From positions 1 through 37,055 of the forward strand of contig NZ_JAALJI010000041.1 of assembly GCF_011064595.1 (NCBI RefSeq): 37,055 nucleotides of DNA, read 5' to 3'. Under the pieces are notes generated by a model, which worked only from the letters and a program-made list of their open reading frames with translations, was not told the origin of the DNA and made no database searches. This document shows positions 23,563 through 32,576 of this stretch, in pieces. Origin of the DNA: Paludisphaera soli. Its GTDB lineage: Bacteria > Planctomycetota > Planctomycetia > Isosphaerales > Isosphaeraceae. A program made the position numbers and the translations under genes. Numbering within the stretch: position 1 is the first letter of the stretch; each line of letters begins with the position of its first letter.

Positions 23563-23842
23563 CTGCTCGCGATCCTTGATCTATGATCGATGGCGACGAG
23601 GGCGATCGGCTCGCGGTCTCGCGGGGCGGCACGATGGACGGCGTCGGAAGGGCCGGTCCTTATTGTCGAAATCGACGGGCCCCATGGTCAAGGGGACATC
23701 CCGAGGCCGCCCCTCGGTTCGGCGACGGCCCCGCGAATGGGCGGGACGGATCGGGCGGGGGCCGGTTATAGTGATTCCATCGCCAGGGCCGGGCGCGTCG
23801 GCCGGCGGAATCCTCCAGCCTTCGGGATCGAGAGCGGACTTC

Positions 23843-26800
23843 ATGAGCACTTCGAGCGAGGTCCCGGCTCCGCGCCGGCCGAGGCGGCGGCGGTGGATCT
23901 GGGCGGGGCTGGCATTGCTCCTGGCGATCCCGGCCCTGGCGTTCGCGTCGCTCCCCTGGATCGCCAGCTCCGCCTGGGCGCGGCCGAAGATCCTGGCCGC
24001 CGCCAACCAGGTGCTCGCGCCCGGGGGCGTGTCGTTCGAGAGCGTGAGCCTGTCGTGGTTCCGCTCGACGCGGCTCGTCGCCCCGGCCTTGCTGGACGCG
24101 AGCGGCCGCAAGCTCGTCGCCGCGCCGACGGCGACGTTCTCGTGGAGCTTCTCGCAGATGCTGTTCGCCCGGCCGGTGGTCGGCACGCTCACGATGCCCA
24201 AAGGAGCGGTGGAGATCGGCCGGTCGACGGAGGGGGAAGTCGACCTGCTGGAGACGCTCAAGCCCATCCTCCAGGATCGGCCCGAGCACACGATCCAGAT
24301 CCGGATCGTCGACTCCACCCTCCAGTTCACCCAGGAAGGGGTCGCGGACCCGTTCTACGCCGACCACGCCGACATCGCGATCGACCTGACCCGCTACCCC
24401 GAGCCGATCGGCTGGGACCTGAAGCTCGCCCGCGACAAGGAGGGCGCTGAGCCCGGCCGGATGACCATCGCCGGCAGCCTCGGCAGGGTCGAGGAAGGGG
24501 TCAACCCGATGCGCAACGTGGCCCTGGCCGTCACGGGCGACCGCTGGCCCTGGCGGATCGCCCCCACGTTCGGCGAGCTGGAAGGGGTGCAGACTTCGGG
24601 CGAGTTCTCGGGCTCGCTGGGCGTCCAGGTCGTCGACGGCGCCGCGACGACCGAGGGGGACGCGCACATCCTCGACTTCCTGGCGAAGGGGCCGAAGCTC
24701 TCGGGCGACGAGTTCCGCCAGGGCGAGGTGAAGGTCGGCTGGAAGGCGCACGGCCGGGACGGCGTGTACGAGGTCGAGCGGTTCGCGTTCGACGCCCCGG
24801 CCGCCACGCTGGCGGCTTCGGGCCAGTTCCCCCCGGCGGCCGACGGTTCGGCGAAGCTGGAGGGCCGCGTCGACCTCGCCGCGATCGCCGGCCAGCTTCG
24901 TCACACTCTGCGGCTCCAGGACGACGTGACCGTCGAGAAGGGGGCGGTCCGGCTGCTCGCCGAGGCCCGGGCCCGACCGGCCGGCGGCGAGCCCGGCCAG
25001 AGCATCGAGGTCACCGCCAGCCTGGACGACCTGGCCGCGACCAAGGGCGACCGCCACCTCGCCTGGAACGACCCGACCACGCTCGTCGTCCGCCTCGACC
25101 GCACGCCCGACGCGATCGCCCTGGAGCAGCTGGACCTCCGGACGCCGTTCCTCACCGCGACCGGCAAGGGGAACCTGGACGACGGCATCGTCGCCGACGC
25201 GACCTACGACCTGGCCGAGGCCCACAAGCGGCTCCGCGAGTGGGTCGACCTGGGGGCCTTCGAGGCCTCGGGCTCGGGGACGCTCCACGCGAAGTACCTC
25301 CGCAAGGAAGGCCGCTTCCAGCTCGACGCCGACGCCGCGATCAAGAAGCTCGTGCTGGCGGGGCTGCCGGTCGTGGACGAGGTCTCCCGGGCCGAGATCC
25401 GCGGCGAACTGGCCGTGCGCGGCGACGCCCACCCGTCGGGCCTGCCGCGCGACTGGCGGTTCGGGTCGCTCCAGGCCCGCAGCGAGCAGGACGAGCTGAA
25501 GCTGGAGACGACCTCCGAGTCCGGCGTCCCCACCCCCTCGATGGTCAAGGCCCTCGCCCGCACGACGGTCGACCTGGGGGCCGGCAGGGCGAAGCGGGTC
25601 GTCGAGGTCTCCGGGACCGTCGTCGCGAGCCCCGAATCGGTCGACGCGAGCAACCTGAAGGTGTCGGCCTCGCCCGTCGTCGGCCCCGGAGACGCGTTCG
25701 CCCCCGGGGAAGGCTACGTCTGGCGAGGCGTGGCGCGGTACGACGTGAAGAAGGACGAGCTGAAGCTGACCCGGCGCGACGCGGCCCCGGGCGCCGACGA
25801 GAAGCCCGCGGCGTTCTCGGTCGACGAGGTGCTGGCCGGCGGCCTCCGCTCGCAAGGGGCGGCCTGGTTCCAGGTGGACCTCTCGGGGGACCTGGTCTCG
25901 ATCCAGGACGTCGCCGGCCTGCCGGAGCCCAAGGTGGCCGGCGTGCTCGCGGCCGAGGTCGACGGCAAGCAGTCCGGGGACGTTTGGGACCTCGACGCGG
26001 TCGTCCAGGGCCAGGACCTCGTCCAGCTGGAAGCCGGCGGGACGAAGCGCGAGATCGGCGCGGTCACGCTGTCGCTGGACTCCAAGGTCGCCGCGAACGA
26101 GCGTCGGCTCGACGTGACGGCGCTGAAGCTCGACACGCCGTACCTCCGGGCGAACGGCGAGGGGACGATCCAGGAGCTGGGCGCCGCGCCGGTGGTCGAC
26201 CTGAAGGGGATGCTCGCGCCGGACTGGGAACTCCTCACCCGCGAGCTGGCCGCGCGCGTCGAGCCCAACGCCTCGATCCAGGGCCGACCGCACGCCTGGA
26301 GCCTGGCCGGCCGGATCCCCCTGGACCAGTCGAGCGGGGAGGCCGCCGACCTGGAGGGCGCGGTGGGCGTCCAGCTCGACCTGGTCGACGTCTTCGGCAT
26401 GAGGCTGGAGCGGACCACGCTGGCCGTCCGCGCGGCCGACGGCGAGGTCGCGATTTCCCCGATCGATGCCATGCTCAACGGCGGCCGACTCCAGCTCGAC
26501 CCGACCATCGAGAAGGATGAGCAGGGCGGCCGCTGGCTCCGGCTGGGCCAGGGATCAAGCCTCGCCGGGGCGGTGGTGAACGACGAGGTCTCGCACCGCG
26601 TCCTCTCGTTCGTGGCGCCGGTGCTGGATCAGGCGACCCGCGTCGAGGGGAGCGTGTCGTTCGACCTGGTCGACGCCCAGTTCCCGCTCGACGGCGACAC
26701 GACCAAGACCCGCGTCGAGGGGGACGTGCAGTTCGACGACGTGCGGTTCATGCCCGGCCCGCTGGTCGATCAATTGATCAACACGTTCAACCTGGAGCGC

Positions 26801-27529
26801 AAGGCGATCTTCGTCCTGCGCGACCCGGTCTCGGTCCAGATCCTGGGCCGGAAGATCTACCAGGAGGGCCTGATCCTGCCCGTGGGCGAGGTCGCGGTGA
26901 TCGGGATCGAGGGCTGGATGGACTTCGACAAGCGGATCGACATGCTGGCGACGTTCGCCGTCGTGCCGCCGGAGAAGAACATCCCGGTCGTCTCGGTACT
27001 GCTGGAGAACGCCCGCATCCAGGTGCCGCTGACCGGGACGCTCGACAAGCCGAAGATCGACGGCGAGAAGATCAAGGAGCGGTTCAAGGACTTCGGCGAG
27101 TCGATCCTGGAGACGACGCTGGGCGTCGGCCAGGGGATCGGCCAGATGTTCCGCCGCGGCCCCGGCCGTGCCCGCCCCGCCCCCGCGCCCCCGATCCGGG
27201 TGCAGCCGCCGGTCGACGGCCCTCGGCTGGACGGCCCGGCCCTCGAAGGCCCTCGCGACGTCGTGCCGCGCCTTCGGGACGAGCCCGCCGCGCGGGAGCC
27301 CGGCGTCGTGCCCCGACTCCAGGACGAACCTGTCGACCGGGGCCGCGACGCGATCCCGCCGCCGCCGAAGCCGGGCGTCGCCCCGGGGGGCGAGATCCTC
27401 TTACCCGGCTTCCGCCTGCCGTTCTCGCGGACGCCCGAGGAGCGGCAGGTCCAGAAGGAGATCCGCCAGCAGCGCCGGGAGGACAAGCGGGCCGAACGCC
27501 GACTTCGCCAGGGGCGGCCCGTGGAATAG
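23843..27529 (+). CDS. AsmA-like large membrane-anchored protein
   Basis: Predicted inner-membrane-anchored periplasmic protein of 1228 residues, of the AsmA/YhdP/TamB-like class thought to move or organise lipids between membranes. The start is ATG 23843; the frame extends upstream to 23438 but overlaps trpB on the opposite strand. A cluster of Arg residues (10-17) and a hydrophobic segment (about 18-38) make a signal anchor. The body is a long beta-rich repeat-like region; the C-terminal third (LVDQLINTFNLERKAIFVLRD-type segment through VPLTGTLDKPKIDG at about 1065-1075) has the AsmA_2-like pattern. The last 140 residues are a Pro/Arg-rich, probably disordered tail (RPAPAPPIRVQPP, PRLRDEPA repeats) ending in basic residues. 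Confidence 0.75.
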   Translation: MSTSSEVPAPRRPRRRRWIWAGLALLLAIPALAFASLPWIASSAWARPKILAAANQVLAPGGVSFESVSLSWFRSTRLVAPALLDASGRKLVAAPTATFSWSFSQMLFARPVVGTLTMPKGAVEIGRSTEGEVDLLETLKPILQDRPEHTIQIRIVDSTLQFTQEGVADPFYADHADIAIDLTRYPEPIGWDLKLARDKEGAEPGRMTIAGSLGRVEEGVNPMRNVALAVTGDRWPWRIAPTFGELEGVQTSGEFSGSLGVQVVDGAATTEGDAHILDFLAKGPKLSGDEFRQGEVKVGWKAHGRDGVYEVERFAFDAPAATLAASGQFPPAADGSAKLEGRVDLAAIAGQLRHTLRLQDDVTVEKGAVRLLAEARARPAGGEPGQSIEVTASLDDLAATKGDRHLAWNDPTTLVVRLDRTPDAIALEQLDLRTPFLTATGKGNLDDGIVADATYDLAEAHKRLREWVDLGAFEASGSGTLHAKYLRKEGRFQLDADAAIKKLVLAGLPVVDEVSRAEIRGELAVRGDAHPSGLPRDWRFGSLQARSEQDELKLETTSESGVPTPSMVKALARTTVDLGAGRAKRVVEVSGTVVASPESVDASNLKVSASPVVGPGDAFAPGEGYVWRGVARYDVKKDELKLTRRDAAPGADEKPAAFSVDEVLAGGLRSQGAAWFQVDLSGDLVSIQDVAGLPEPKVAGVLAAEVDGKQSGDVWDLDAVVQGQDLVQLEAGGTKREIGAVTLSLDSKVAANERRLDVTALKLDTPYLRANGEGTIQELGAAPVVDLKGMLAPDWELLTRELAARVEPNASIQGRPHAWSLAGRIPLDQSSGEAADLEGAVGVQLDLVDVFGMRLERTTLAVRAADGEVAISPIDAMLNGGRLQLDPTIEKDEQGGRWLRLGQGSSLAGAVVNDEVSHRVLSFVAPVLDQATRVEGSVSFDLVDAQFPLDGDTTKTRVEGDVQFDDVRFMPGPLVDQLINTFNLERKAIFVLRDPVSVQILGRKIYQEGLILPVGEVAVIGIEGWMDFDKRIDMLATFAVVPPEKNIPVVSVLLENARIQVPLTGTLDKPKIDGEKIKERFKDFGESILETTLGVGQGIGQMFRRGPGRARPAPAPPIRVQPPVDGPRLDGPALEGPRDVVPRLRDEPAAREPGVVPRLQDEPVDRGRDAIPPPPKPGVAPGGEILLPGFRLPFSRTPEERQVQKEIRQQRREDKRAERRLRQGRPVE

Positions 27530-27536
27530 CCGCCGA

Positions 27537-28322
27537 TCAGGGCTTCCTCGCCAGGACATGCAGGAAATAGGAGACGACCTGGGCGTCTTGCAGGGCGGGG
27601 TGGGACCGGACCGTTGCGTCCTCCGGGCGAGGCTCCGCGAGGCGTTCCAGGCGGAATCCGGCGTCGATCAGCAGGTTGAGCCACTGGCTGATCGTCCGGG
27701 TGAACCTCGGGACGCGGAAGTTCGCGAGTCCGGCCCTCGCCTCGGCCGGCGCGGATCCGAAGGTCCACTCGGAGACCTCGCCCTCGAGGTTCCGGAAATA
27801 GTCCCCGACCTCGATCGCGTAGGTCCGACCCCGGGCGTCTCGCCGGTTGCGGCGATGCGGCGTGTCGAAGCAAGGATGGCAGATCGAGAACTGCAGGAAT
27901 CCGCCCGGCCGGAGCACGCGAGACGCCTCGGCCAGGACGCGGTCCGTCTCGGGCACGTCCATGAAGCTCATGAAGCCGGCGGCGAAGTCGAACGCGGCGT
28001 CGGAGTAAGGGAGGTCCACCGCCGAGGCGACCCGATAGTCGATGCCCAGCGGCTCCTCCACTTCGGCCCGTCTGGCATGTTGGATGAACCGTTCCGAGAC
28101 GTCGATGGCCGCGACCCGGGCCCCCCGACGCGCGAGGAGGCGTGTGTTGGCCCCCTCGCCGCAGCCGATGTCCAGCCCGAGGAGGCCGGCCACGTCCGGC
28201 AGGAGTTCGAAGAAGGCCGGCGTGTTGAGATGATCGCGGTAGACGTCGTATCCCGCCCTCGCCAGCCTCGTCCAGGCGTCGGCGTTGGCGTCCCAGAATC
28301 GTCCCGCCTCTTCGTGATCCAT
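27537..28322 (-). CDS. Class I SAM-dependent methyltransferase
   Basis: Predicted small-molecule or unknown-substrate methyltransferase of 261 residues. GGAGG 5 nt upstream supports ATG 28322 over the ATG at 28334. SAM-binding motif I is LGLDIGCGEGANTRLLA at about 48-64, motif II is VAAIDVSERFI, motif III lies near YRVASAVDLPYSDAAFD, and the post-motif SRVLRPGGFLQFSICHPCF is typical of Methyltransf_11-like enzymes. The C-terminal part (FRNLEGEVSEWTFG, FTRTISQWLNLLIDAGF) is like methyltransferases of the UbiE/ubiquinone-related class. It ends 8 bp from the convergent AsmA-like gene, and a GCGGCC tandem run precedes it. Confidence 0.9.
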   Translation of the reverse strand: MDHEEAGRFWDANADAWTRLARAGYDVYRDHLNTPAFFELLPDVAGLLGLDIGCGEGANTRLLARRGARVAAIDVSERFIQHARRAEVEEPLGIDYRVASAVDLPYSDAAFDFAAGFMSFMDVPETDRVLAEASRVLRPGGFLQFSICHPCFDTPHRRNRRDARGRTYAIEVGDYFRNLEGEVSEWTFGSAPAEARAGLANFRVPRFTRTISQWLNLLIDAGFRLERLAEPRPEDATVRSHPALQDAQVVSYFLHVLARKP

Positions 28323-28337
28323 CCCGGCCTCCATCCT

Positions 28338-28359
28338 GCGGCCGCGGCCGCGGCCGCGG
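28338..28359. repeat. Short GCGGCC tandem repeat
   Basis: About three and a half units of GCGGCC lie between the stop of the histidine kinase and the start of the methyltransferase gene. Self-complementary and pure G/C; possibly only compositional. Confidence 0.5.
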
Positions 28360-28369
28360 ACCTCGTCCG

Positions 28370-30364
28370 TCAGTTGCCGTCGACGAGGGCGGGCGCGGCG
28401 GCTTCGACGTCCGGCTTGCGGGGGGGCGTCAGGGGGAGGTGGACCGAGAACCGCGAGCCCACGCCGGGCGTCGAGTCGACCTCGATCCGGCCGCCGTGGT
28501 CCTGGACGATGCCGTAGCTGATGGAAAGCCCCAGGCCGGTCCCCTTGCCGACCGGCTTGGTGGTGAAGAACGGGTCGAAGATCTTGTCGCGGACGTCCGG
28601 CGGGATGCCGACGCCCCGGTCCGTCATCTCGATCACGACCCCTTCGCCCCCCTCGGGCCGCGTGGCGAGGGTCACCGTGGAGTCGCGGGGGCTGGCGTCG
28701 ACGGCGTTGATGAGGAGGTTGAGCACCACCTGGTTGATCTTGCCCGGCGAGCAGGTCACCTTGGGGAGCGGCGCGAGGTCCAGCTCGACGCGGACGTCGC
28801 GCTCGCGGGCGAGGCCGGCGATGATGTTGACGGTGGAGGCGAGCCCCGCGTTGAGGTCGGCCTCGTCCAGGTCCCCCTCGTCGAGGCGGGCGAAGTCGCG
28901 GAGATCCTTGACGATCCGGCGGATCCGGCCGAGCCCCTCGCGGGCCCGGTTGGTCAGGCTCTCCAGGCTCTCCAGCGAGTATTCCAGGTCCATGCGGTCG
29001 GCCAGCTCGTCGACCTCGGCCGCGAGCTCGGGGTGCCGCTCGGCGAGCGTCGCCGCCGCCTGCTGGTAGAGGCGGACGAGCTGGACCAGGCCCGCCACGT
29101 CGCGCTGGAGGATGGCCAGGTCGTTCCCCACGAAGGCGAGCGGGTTGTTGATCTCGTGGGCGACGCCGGCGATGAGCTGGCCCAGGGCCGAGAGCTTCTC
29201 GGCCTGCACGAGCCGGCTCTCCGCCAGCTTCAGCTCCTCGTAGGCCCCCTGCAGGGCGAGGTAGGCCTTCTCGCGCGATTGGCCGAGGGCTTCGAGCTGC
29301 GCGGCGTTGCGGCGGAGGGCGGCGTCGGTCTCCACGCGGTCGGTCACGTCGCGGACCATCTGGCTGGCGCCGATGAGGTCGCCGTGGTCGTCGCGGATCG
29401 GGCTGAAGGACAGCTCCAGGTGGGTGACCGTCCCGTCGCCGCCGGGATAGGGGGCGACGACCTGGAACCGCTCGCCGGCGAGCGCCCGGTCCCATCGCGA
29501 TCGCAGCCGCGCGAGGTCGTCGGGGCGGTCGGCCAGGGCTTCGTCGAGCCGCATCCCCTGTTCCACCGCCCGGCCGAAGAGGCCGGCGAACCGCGCCTTG
29601 TAGGCGGCGTTGAGGAGGATGAAGCGACGGTCGCGGTCGAGGGCCGCGATCTGGTCGTCGGTCCCCTCGACGACCCCCCTGAGCCGGTCGTTGGCGAACC
29701 GCAGGGCGCGATAGGCCTCGCGGAGCCGGGCCTCCTCGCGGACCCGATCGGAGAGGTCGTGGACGATCAGGGCGGCCATGGGCGCGTCGTGCATCTCGAC
29801 GATGCCGAGGCTGATCGCCACCGGCGTCGTGCCGCCCCCCTTGCGGCGGCCCTTCGTCTCCAGCCCCCGGATCACCCCCAGGTCGCGGCGGAGGACCGGC
29901 GGGGCCTCGGCGGCGGTGCGGCGGCAGAGGAACTCCGAAGCCTCGGGCAGCAGGATCTCGATAGACCGTCCCAGCAGCTCGCCGCGCGGGTATCCGAACA
30001 GCGACTCGATCCGCGCGTTGACCAGGATCATGCGGCACGAACCGTCGACCAGGGCCACGCCGTTGGGGGCGGCCTCGATGACGGCGCGCAGGGCGGCCTC
30101 GCCGGCCGCGGCCTCGTCGCGGCGGCGGAGGTGCCAGAGGGCCAGGCCGGCCAGGCAGACGACCGCCAGGATCAGGCCCTGGATGGCGATCAGGTGCCAG
30201 GCGTGGGCGATCGGCGGGCCGGCGTCGACCGGGGCCGACGCGATCCCGGCGATCCGCTCGATGGCGAATCCGCCGACGGCCGCGGCCGTCATGGCGACGG
30301 CGACCAGCACGATCGGGGCCGTCGATTTCCTCCGAGGCTCGCCCATGCGCGAAGGGGCCCCCAT
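28370..30364 (-). CDS. Membrane PAS-sensor histidine kinase
   Basis: Predicted two-component sensor kinase of 664 residues from ATG 30364 (ATG 30346 and TTG 30421 are alternatives; no start has a clear ribosome site). Order: two membrane segments at about 17-36 and 57-79, a first PAS domain ([26 protein letters not shown]), a second PAS ([21 protein letters not shown], then [22 protein letters not shown]), a coiled linker, HisKA with [14 protein letters not shown] (His at about 403), then HATPase with [17 protein letters not shown] and [13 protein letters not shown]. All boxes are intact. No receiver domain is attached, and no partner response regulator is adjacent. The N-terminal periplasmic loop is very short, so the PAS domains probably sense cytoplasmic or redox signals. 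Confidence 0.9.
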   Translation of the reverse strand: MGAPSRMGEPRRKSTAPIVLVAVAMTAAAVGGFAIERIAGIASAPVDAGPPIAHAWHLIAIQGLILAVVCLAGLALWHLRRRDEAAAGEAALRAVIEAAPNGVALVDGSCRMILVNARIESLFGYPRGELLGRSIEILLPEASEFLCRRTAAEAPPVLRRDLGVIRGLETKGRRKGGGTTPVAISLGIVEMHDAPMAALIVHDLSDRVREEARLREAYRALRFANDRLRGVVEGTDDQIAALDRDRRFILLNAAYKARFAGLFGRAVEQGMRLDEALADRPDDLARLRSRWDRALAGERFQVVAPYPGGDGTVTHLELSFSPIRDDHGDLIGASQMVRDVTDRVETDAALRRNAAQLEALGQSREKAYLALQGAYEELKLAESRLVQAEKLSALGQLIAGVAHEINNPLAFVGNDLAILQRDVAGLVQLVRLYQQAAATLAERHPELAAEVDELADRMDLEYSLESLESLTNRAREGLGRIRRIVKDLRDFARLDEGDLDEADLNAGLASTVNIIAGLARERDVRVELDLAPLPKVTCSPGKINQVVLNLLINAVDASPRDSTVTLATRPEGGEGVVIEMTDRGVGIPPDVRDKIFDPFFTTKPVGKGTGLGLSISYGIVQDHGGRIEVDSTPGVGSRFSVHLPLTPPRKPDVEAAAPALVDGN

Positions 30365-30493
30365 CTCACGAGACCCGACCCGCGGCGGCCGACCCGCGGC
30401 CGGGGCCCGGGCCTTCGCCAAGGCCCCGAGACGCCCGAGACGCGGCCCGGCCTTGCGGCTCGCCGCGTGCGGGTCGGGAAGGGAAGTTCGGGA

Positions 30494-30558
30494 TGCGAGA
30501 GGAGGGACTCGAACCCTCGCGCCTTGCGGCGCACGAACCTAGATCCCGGTCTTCTCGC
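30494..30558 (-). pseudogene. tRNA-Leu-like remnant lacking the D arm
   Basis: The minus strand reads as the 3' half of a class II tRNA-Leu: loop CTAGGTT (anticodon UAG), a variable-arm hairpin GCGCC-GCAA-GGCGC, T arm GAGGG-TTCGAGT-CCCTC, acceptor strand CTCTCGC and discriminator A. The segment before it begins GCGAGAA, which can pair with the acceptor strand at 6 of 7 positions, but only 64 nt separate the two ends instead of about 85: the D arm is missing and the anticodon stem cannot form (GGGA opposite TCGT). No CCA is encoded. It is therefore either a decayed tRNA with internal deletions or a tRNA-derived attachment-site fragment. Confidence 0.6.
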
Positions 30559-30636
30559 CCTGGCGTGGCATCGCTCTAACCTTGCGATAACACTTAAACT
30601 GCTTTTGGGCGAACAAGTTACGATGCTCACTCGTCC

Positions 30637-30795
30637 CTAGGGCATTTTACCCGCGTTGGGCTGACGCGGCCAGACCGTGTAGAAGAATTGCAAAAGATCA
30701 GCCGCCGGTAGGTTGATCGATGCGAAGTCGCCCCTGAGCCGGATGGCCACTTGGTCATACGCCAATGCGGCGGCCTCGGGCGTGGCTTGCCCCCT
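30637..30795 (-). pseudogene. C-terminal remnant of an AP2-domain protein
   Basis: Read on the minus strand up to the TAG at 30637-30639, this stretch translates as ...TPEAAALAYDQVAIRLRGDFASINLP..., matching the end of an AP2/ERF-type DNA-binding domain (AAxAYDxAAxxLxGxxAxxN[FL]P), then ADLLQFFYTVWPRQPNAGKMP. Bacterial AP2 domains usually occur in HNH homing endonucleases. The N-terminal part and any start are absent; the frame runs into unrelated transposase-like sequence on the opposite strand. A gene fragment, not functional. Confidence 0.5.
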
Positions 30796-30809
30796 ACGCT
30801 CGGAGACTG

Positions 30810-31022
30810 GCCGCCGAACGCGACGAGGCGACGACGGTCGACAAGCACGGCGACCGGATCGAACGCCGGCGGTTGATCGTTCCGAAGAAGCTCCAGGGCT
30901 ATCTGAACCGGCCGCGCGACGCCCAGGTCAGGCACTTTGGGCGGACGGTCACGGTGAGGGGCCGGATGACCGTCGAGATCCAGTGCATCGTCGACTGCAT
31001 CTCGCGATCGCGGGTCGGATGA
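30810..31022 (+). pseudogene. Internal fragment of an ISAs1-like transposase
   Basis: The plus-strand frame reads LAAERDEATTVDKHGDRIER, then RLIVPKKLQGYLNRPRDAQV and GRMTVEIQCIVDCIS before a TGA. This resembles the central part of planctomycete ISAs1-family DDE transposases (TxxKGHGRIExRxxxV...L..wpg......R.......T.EVxYxITSL), with the usual KGHGR reduced to KHGDR. Neither end of the transposase nor any terminal inverted repeat is visible. It marks an old insertion next to the truncated kinase. Confidence 0.5.
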
Positions 31023-31980
31023 TCCTGATGTTCACCCCCGACGACCCGGGAATTGTTGGGGCGCGATGCGAGCCCGTCCACCCGCCGAGGCCTCCGGATC
31101 GGTGGGACCCACGACTGCCGCAAGGTTGTCGTTCTTCGATGTCCTCATTGTCATCGACGACGAGCACTCGCAAGAGCTGATTCTTCGTCTTTTCCGGTTC
31201 CTTGTATGAGTGAGCTTGGGTCGCCGGGCTTGAGGTGGCCGGAATTCTCAGGACCAATTCACTCCCTCTCTCGGGTCCATCGCTCGTCGCGGTGATGGTG
31301 CCCCCATGCAGCGCGGCCAGCGACGGGACCAAGGCAAGGCCGATGCCCAGGCCGACCTCGGACCGCGCGAGCGAATGGTCGGCCTGGACGAAGAGGTCAA
31401 ACATCGTCTGCAGCAGCTCGGGGGAGATGCCCACCCCGTCGTCCCGCACGCGAAAGACCACCTCTTGTCGTTCCGTTCCGGCGATGAGCTGGATGCGACC
31501 CCCCGGGGGCGTGAATTTCGCGGCGTTCGTCAACAAGTAGACCAGGATCTGCTCAAGCCGAGCTGAATCGGACTCCAACTTCAAGGTCGCGGAGGTGAGC
31601 GAGACCGGAAGCTCGTGCTTCCGCTTTTCGACGATCGGCCGAACGGCCTCGGCGGCGTGGCTGAGGATGGTAGCGGCGGCGACGACCTCCTTCTGCAGCT
31701 GGATCTTGCCCTCGCTGACCCGGGAGACGTCGAGAAGGTCGTCGATGAGATGGCCGAAGTTCTTCACCCGGCGGGCGGTGACGTCCCGGCTCCACTCGAG
31801 GTTCTCCCTCGTGTCCGAACGGGTCGCGAGGGTGACCGCGTTGCGGACGGCGGCCAGCGGATTCCTCAGCTCGTGGCTCAGGACCGCGAGGAAGTGATCT
31901 CTCCTCTGGTCGTCGCCTGCCAGGTCGTCAGGTGCAGGGCAAGCCGCGGGACGAAGTCGTCCCCCGCGTCGATTTCGCAT
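30949..31980 (-). CDS. Histidine kinase core followed by a truncated receiver domain
   Basis: From ATG 31980 the frame has 343 residues; a GTG at 32019 is an alternative and no start has a good ribosome site. The kinase core is complete: HisKA FLAVLSHELRNPLAAV (His36), HATPase N-box YLLTNAAKFTPPGG, DDGVGISP and GLGIGLALV. A receiver domain then begins (LLRVLVVDDNEDI) but breaks off after its first strand at about 31138; the remaining 64 codons are Arg/Ser/Gly-rich without similarity and run into the transposase fragment. Only a 30-residue segment precedes HisKA, so a sensor domain is missing too. Kinase activity may survive; a hybrid relay cannot. Confidence 0.7.
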   Translation of the reverse strand: MRNRRGGRLRPAACPAPDDLAGDDQRRDHFLAVLSHELRNPLAAVRNAVTLATRSDTRENLEWSRDVTARRVKNFGHLIDDLLDVSRVSEGKIQLQKEVVAAATILSHAAEAVRPIVEKRKHELPVSLTSATLKLESDSARLEQILVYLLTNAAKFTPPGGRIQLIAGTERQEVVFRVRDDGVGISPELLQTMFDLFVQADHSLARSEVGLGIGLALVPSLAALHGGTITATSDGPERGSELVLRIPATSSPATQAHSYKEPEKTKNQLLRVLVVDDNEDIEERQPCGSRGSHRSGGLGGWTGSHRAPTIPGSSGVNIRIIRPAIARCSRRCTGSRRSSGPSP

Positions 31981-32272
31981 GCATGACCATTCGTCTCCCT
32001 GCCGCTCGAGAGTTGTCACGATCTGAGGCCGTCTTCTTCGGGTCGGGTAAAACCCGACGGCGCGTCAGGACCTTCAGACAAATCCACATCTCTCTTGGAT
32101 TCGCGATCGCCGCCGCACCGAGGTCGAGTTATCGTGTGCGGACTCAGGCGACTTCGCCCGCGCGACCGGTCCCTGAGCACGGGGAGCGCCGCCGCCGAAA
32201 TCCCGCGAGGCGGCGGCGCTCCCGTCTTCGCCGGGCGAGGGCGATGAATTCTACGTCGGAGGCACGTGGGGA
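31981..32272. other. Divergent region with two perfect hairpins
   Basis: About 290 bp between the kinase and a small plus-strand gene, with no gene seen. It contains a 7-bp hairpin GTCGGGT-AAA-ACCCGAC at 32042-32058 and the 15-bp hairpin at 32182-32223. Confidence 0.45.
32182..32223. repeat. Perfect 15-bp inverted repeat
   Basis: GGGAGCGCCGCCGCC (32182-32196) and GGCGGCGGCGCTCCC (32209-32223) are exact reverse complements around a 12-nt loop (GAAATCCCGCGA). No T-run follows on either strand. It could stop the minus-strand desaturase transcript before the kinase gene or be a dispersed repeat. Confidence 0.65.
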
Positions 32273-32533
32273 ATGTCGACGCCCCGGGGGCGCTGTTATC
32301 GGATGCTGGGCGGCGACGGGGAAAGGCCGGCGAACTGGCTCGTGCTTCGGAGCCTGGACGGCCGACGAGTCGGCACGTTCATGGACGTCGCGACTGTCGA
32401 GCGGTTCGCCGAGCTTCATCCCGGCGTGACGTTCAAGGTGGTCTCCTGGCTCTCCGGCCGGGTGAACGGACGCTTCCTGGTCCGGGGCAACTGGTCGCGA
32501 CAGGTGCGTTGGGCCGAGGAGAAGCGCCCGTGA
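32273..32533 (+). CDS. Small hypothetical protein
   Basis: An 86-residue soluble protein starting at ATG 32273 with GGAGG about 10 nt upstream. No family recognised. The sequence is compatible with a small beta-rich fold (NWLVLRSLDGRRVGTFMDVA, then VTFKVVSWLSGRVNGRFLV). It is encoded opposite to its neighbours and ends 43 bp before the desaturase stop. Coding status is likely but not certain. Confidence 0.45.
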   Translation: MSTPRGRCYRMLGGDGERPANWLVLRSLDGRRVGTFMDVATVERFAELHPGVTFKVVSWLSGRVNGRFLVRGNWSRQVRWAEEKRP

Positions 32534-32576
32534 TCGGCCGATCGAATGCGCCCGGGTTCTCGGCCCGAGGGCCGAC

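Noticed and set aside
28339-28360. GCGGCC run considered as a CRISPR-like or satellite array
   Set aside because: Too short, no spacers, simple G/C repeat between two genes.
30494-30578. Complete tRNA-Leu of normal length
   Set aside because: At 85 nt the 5' end cannot pair with the acceptor strand, and the anticodon and D stems do not form.
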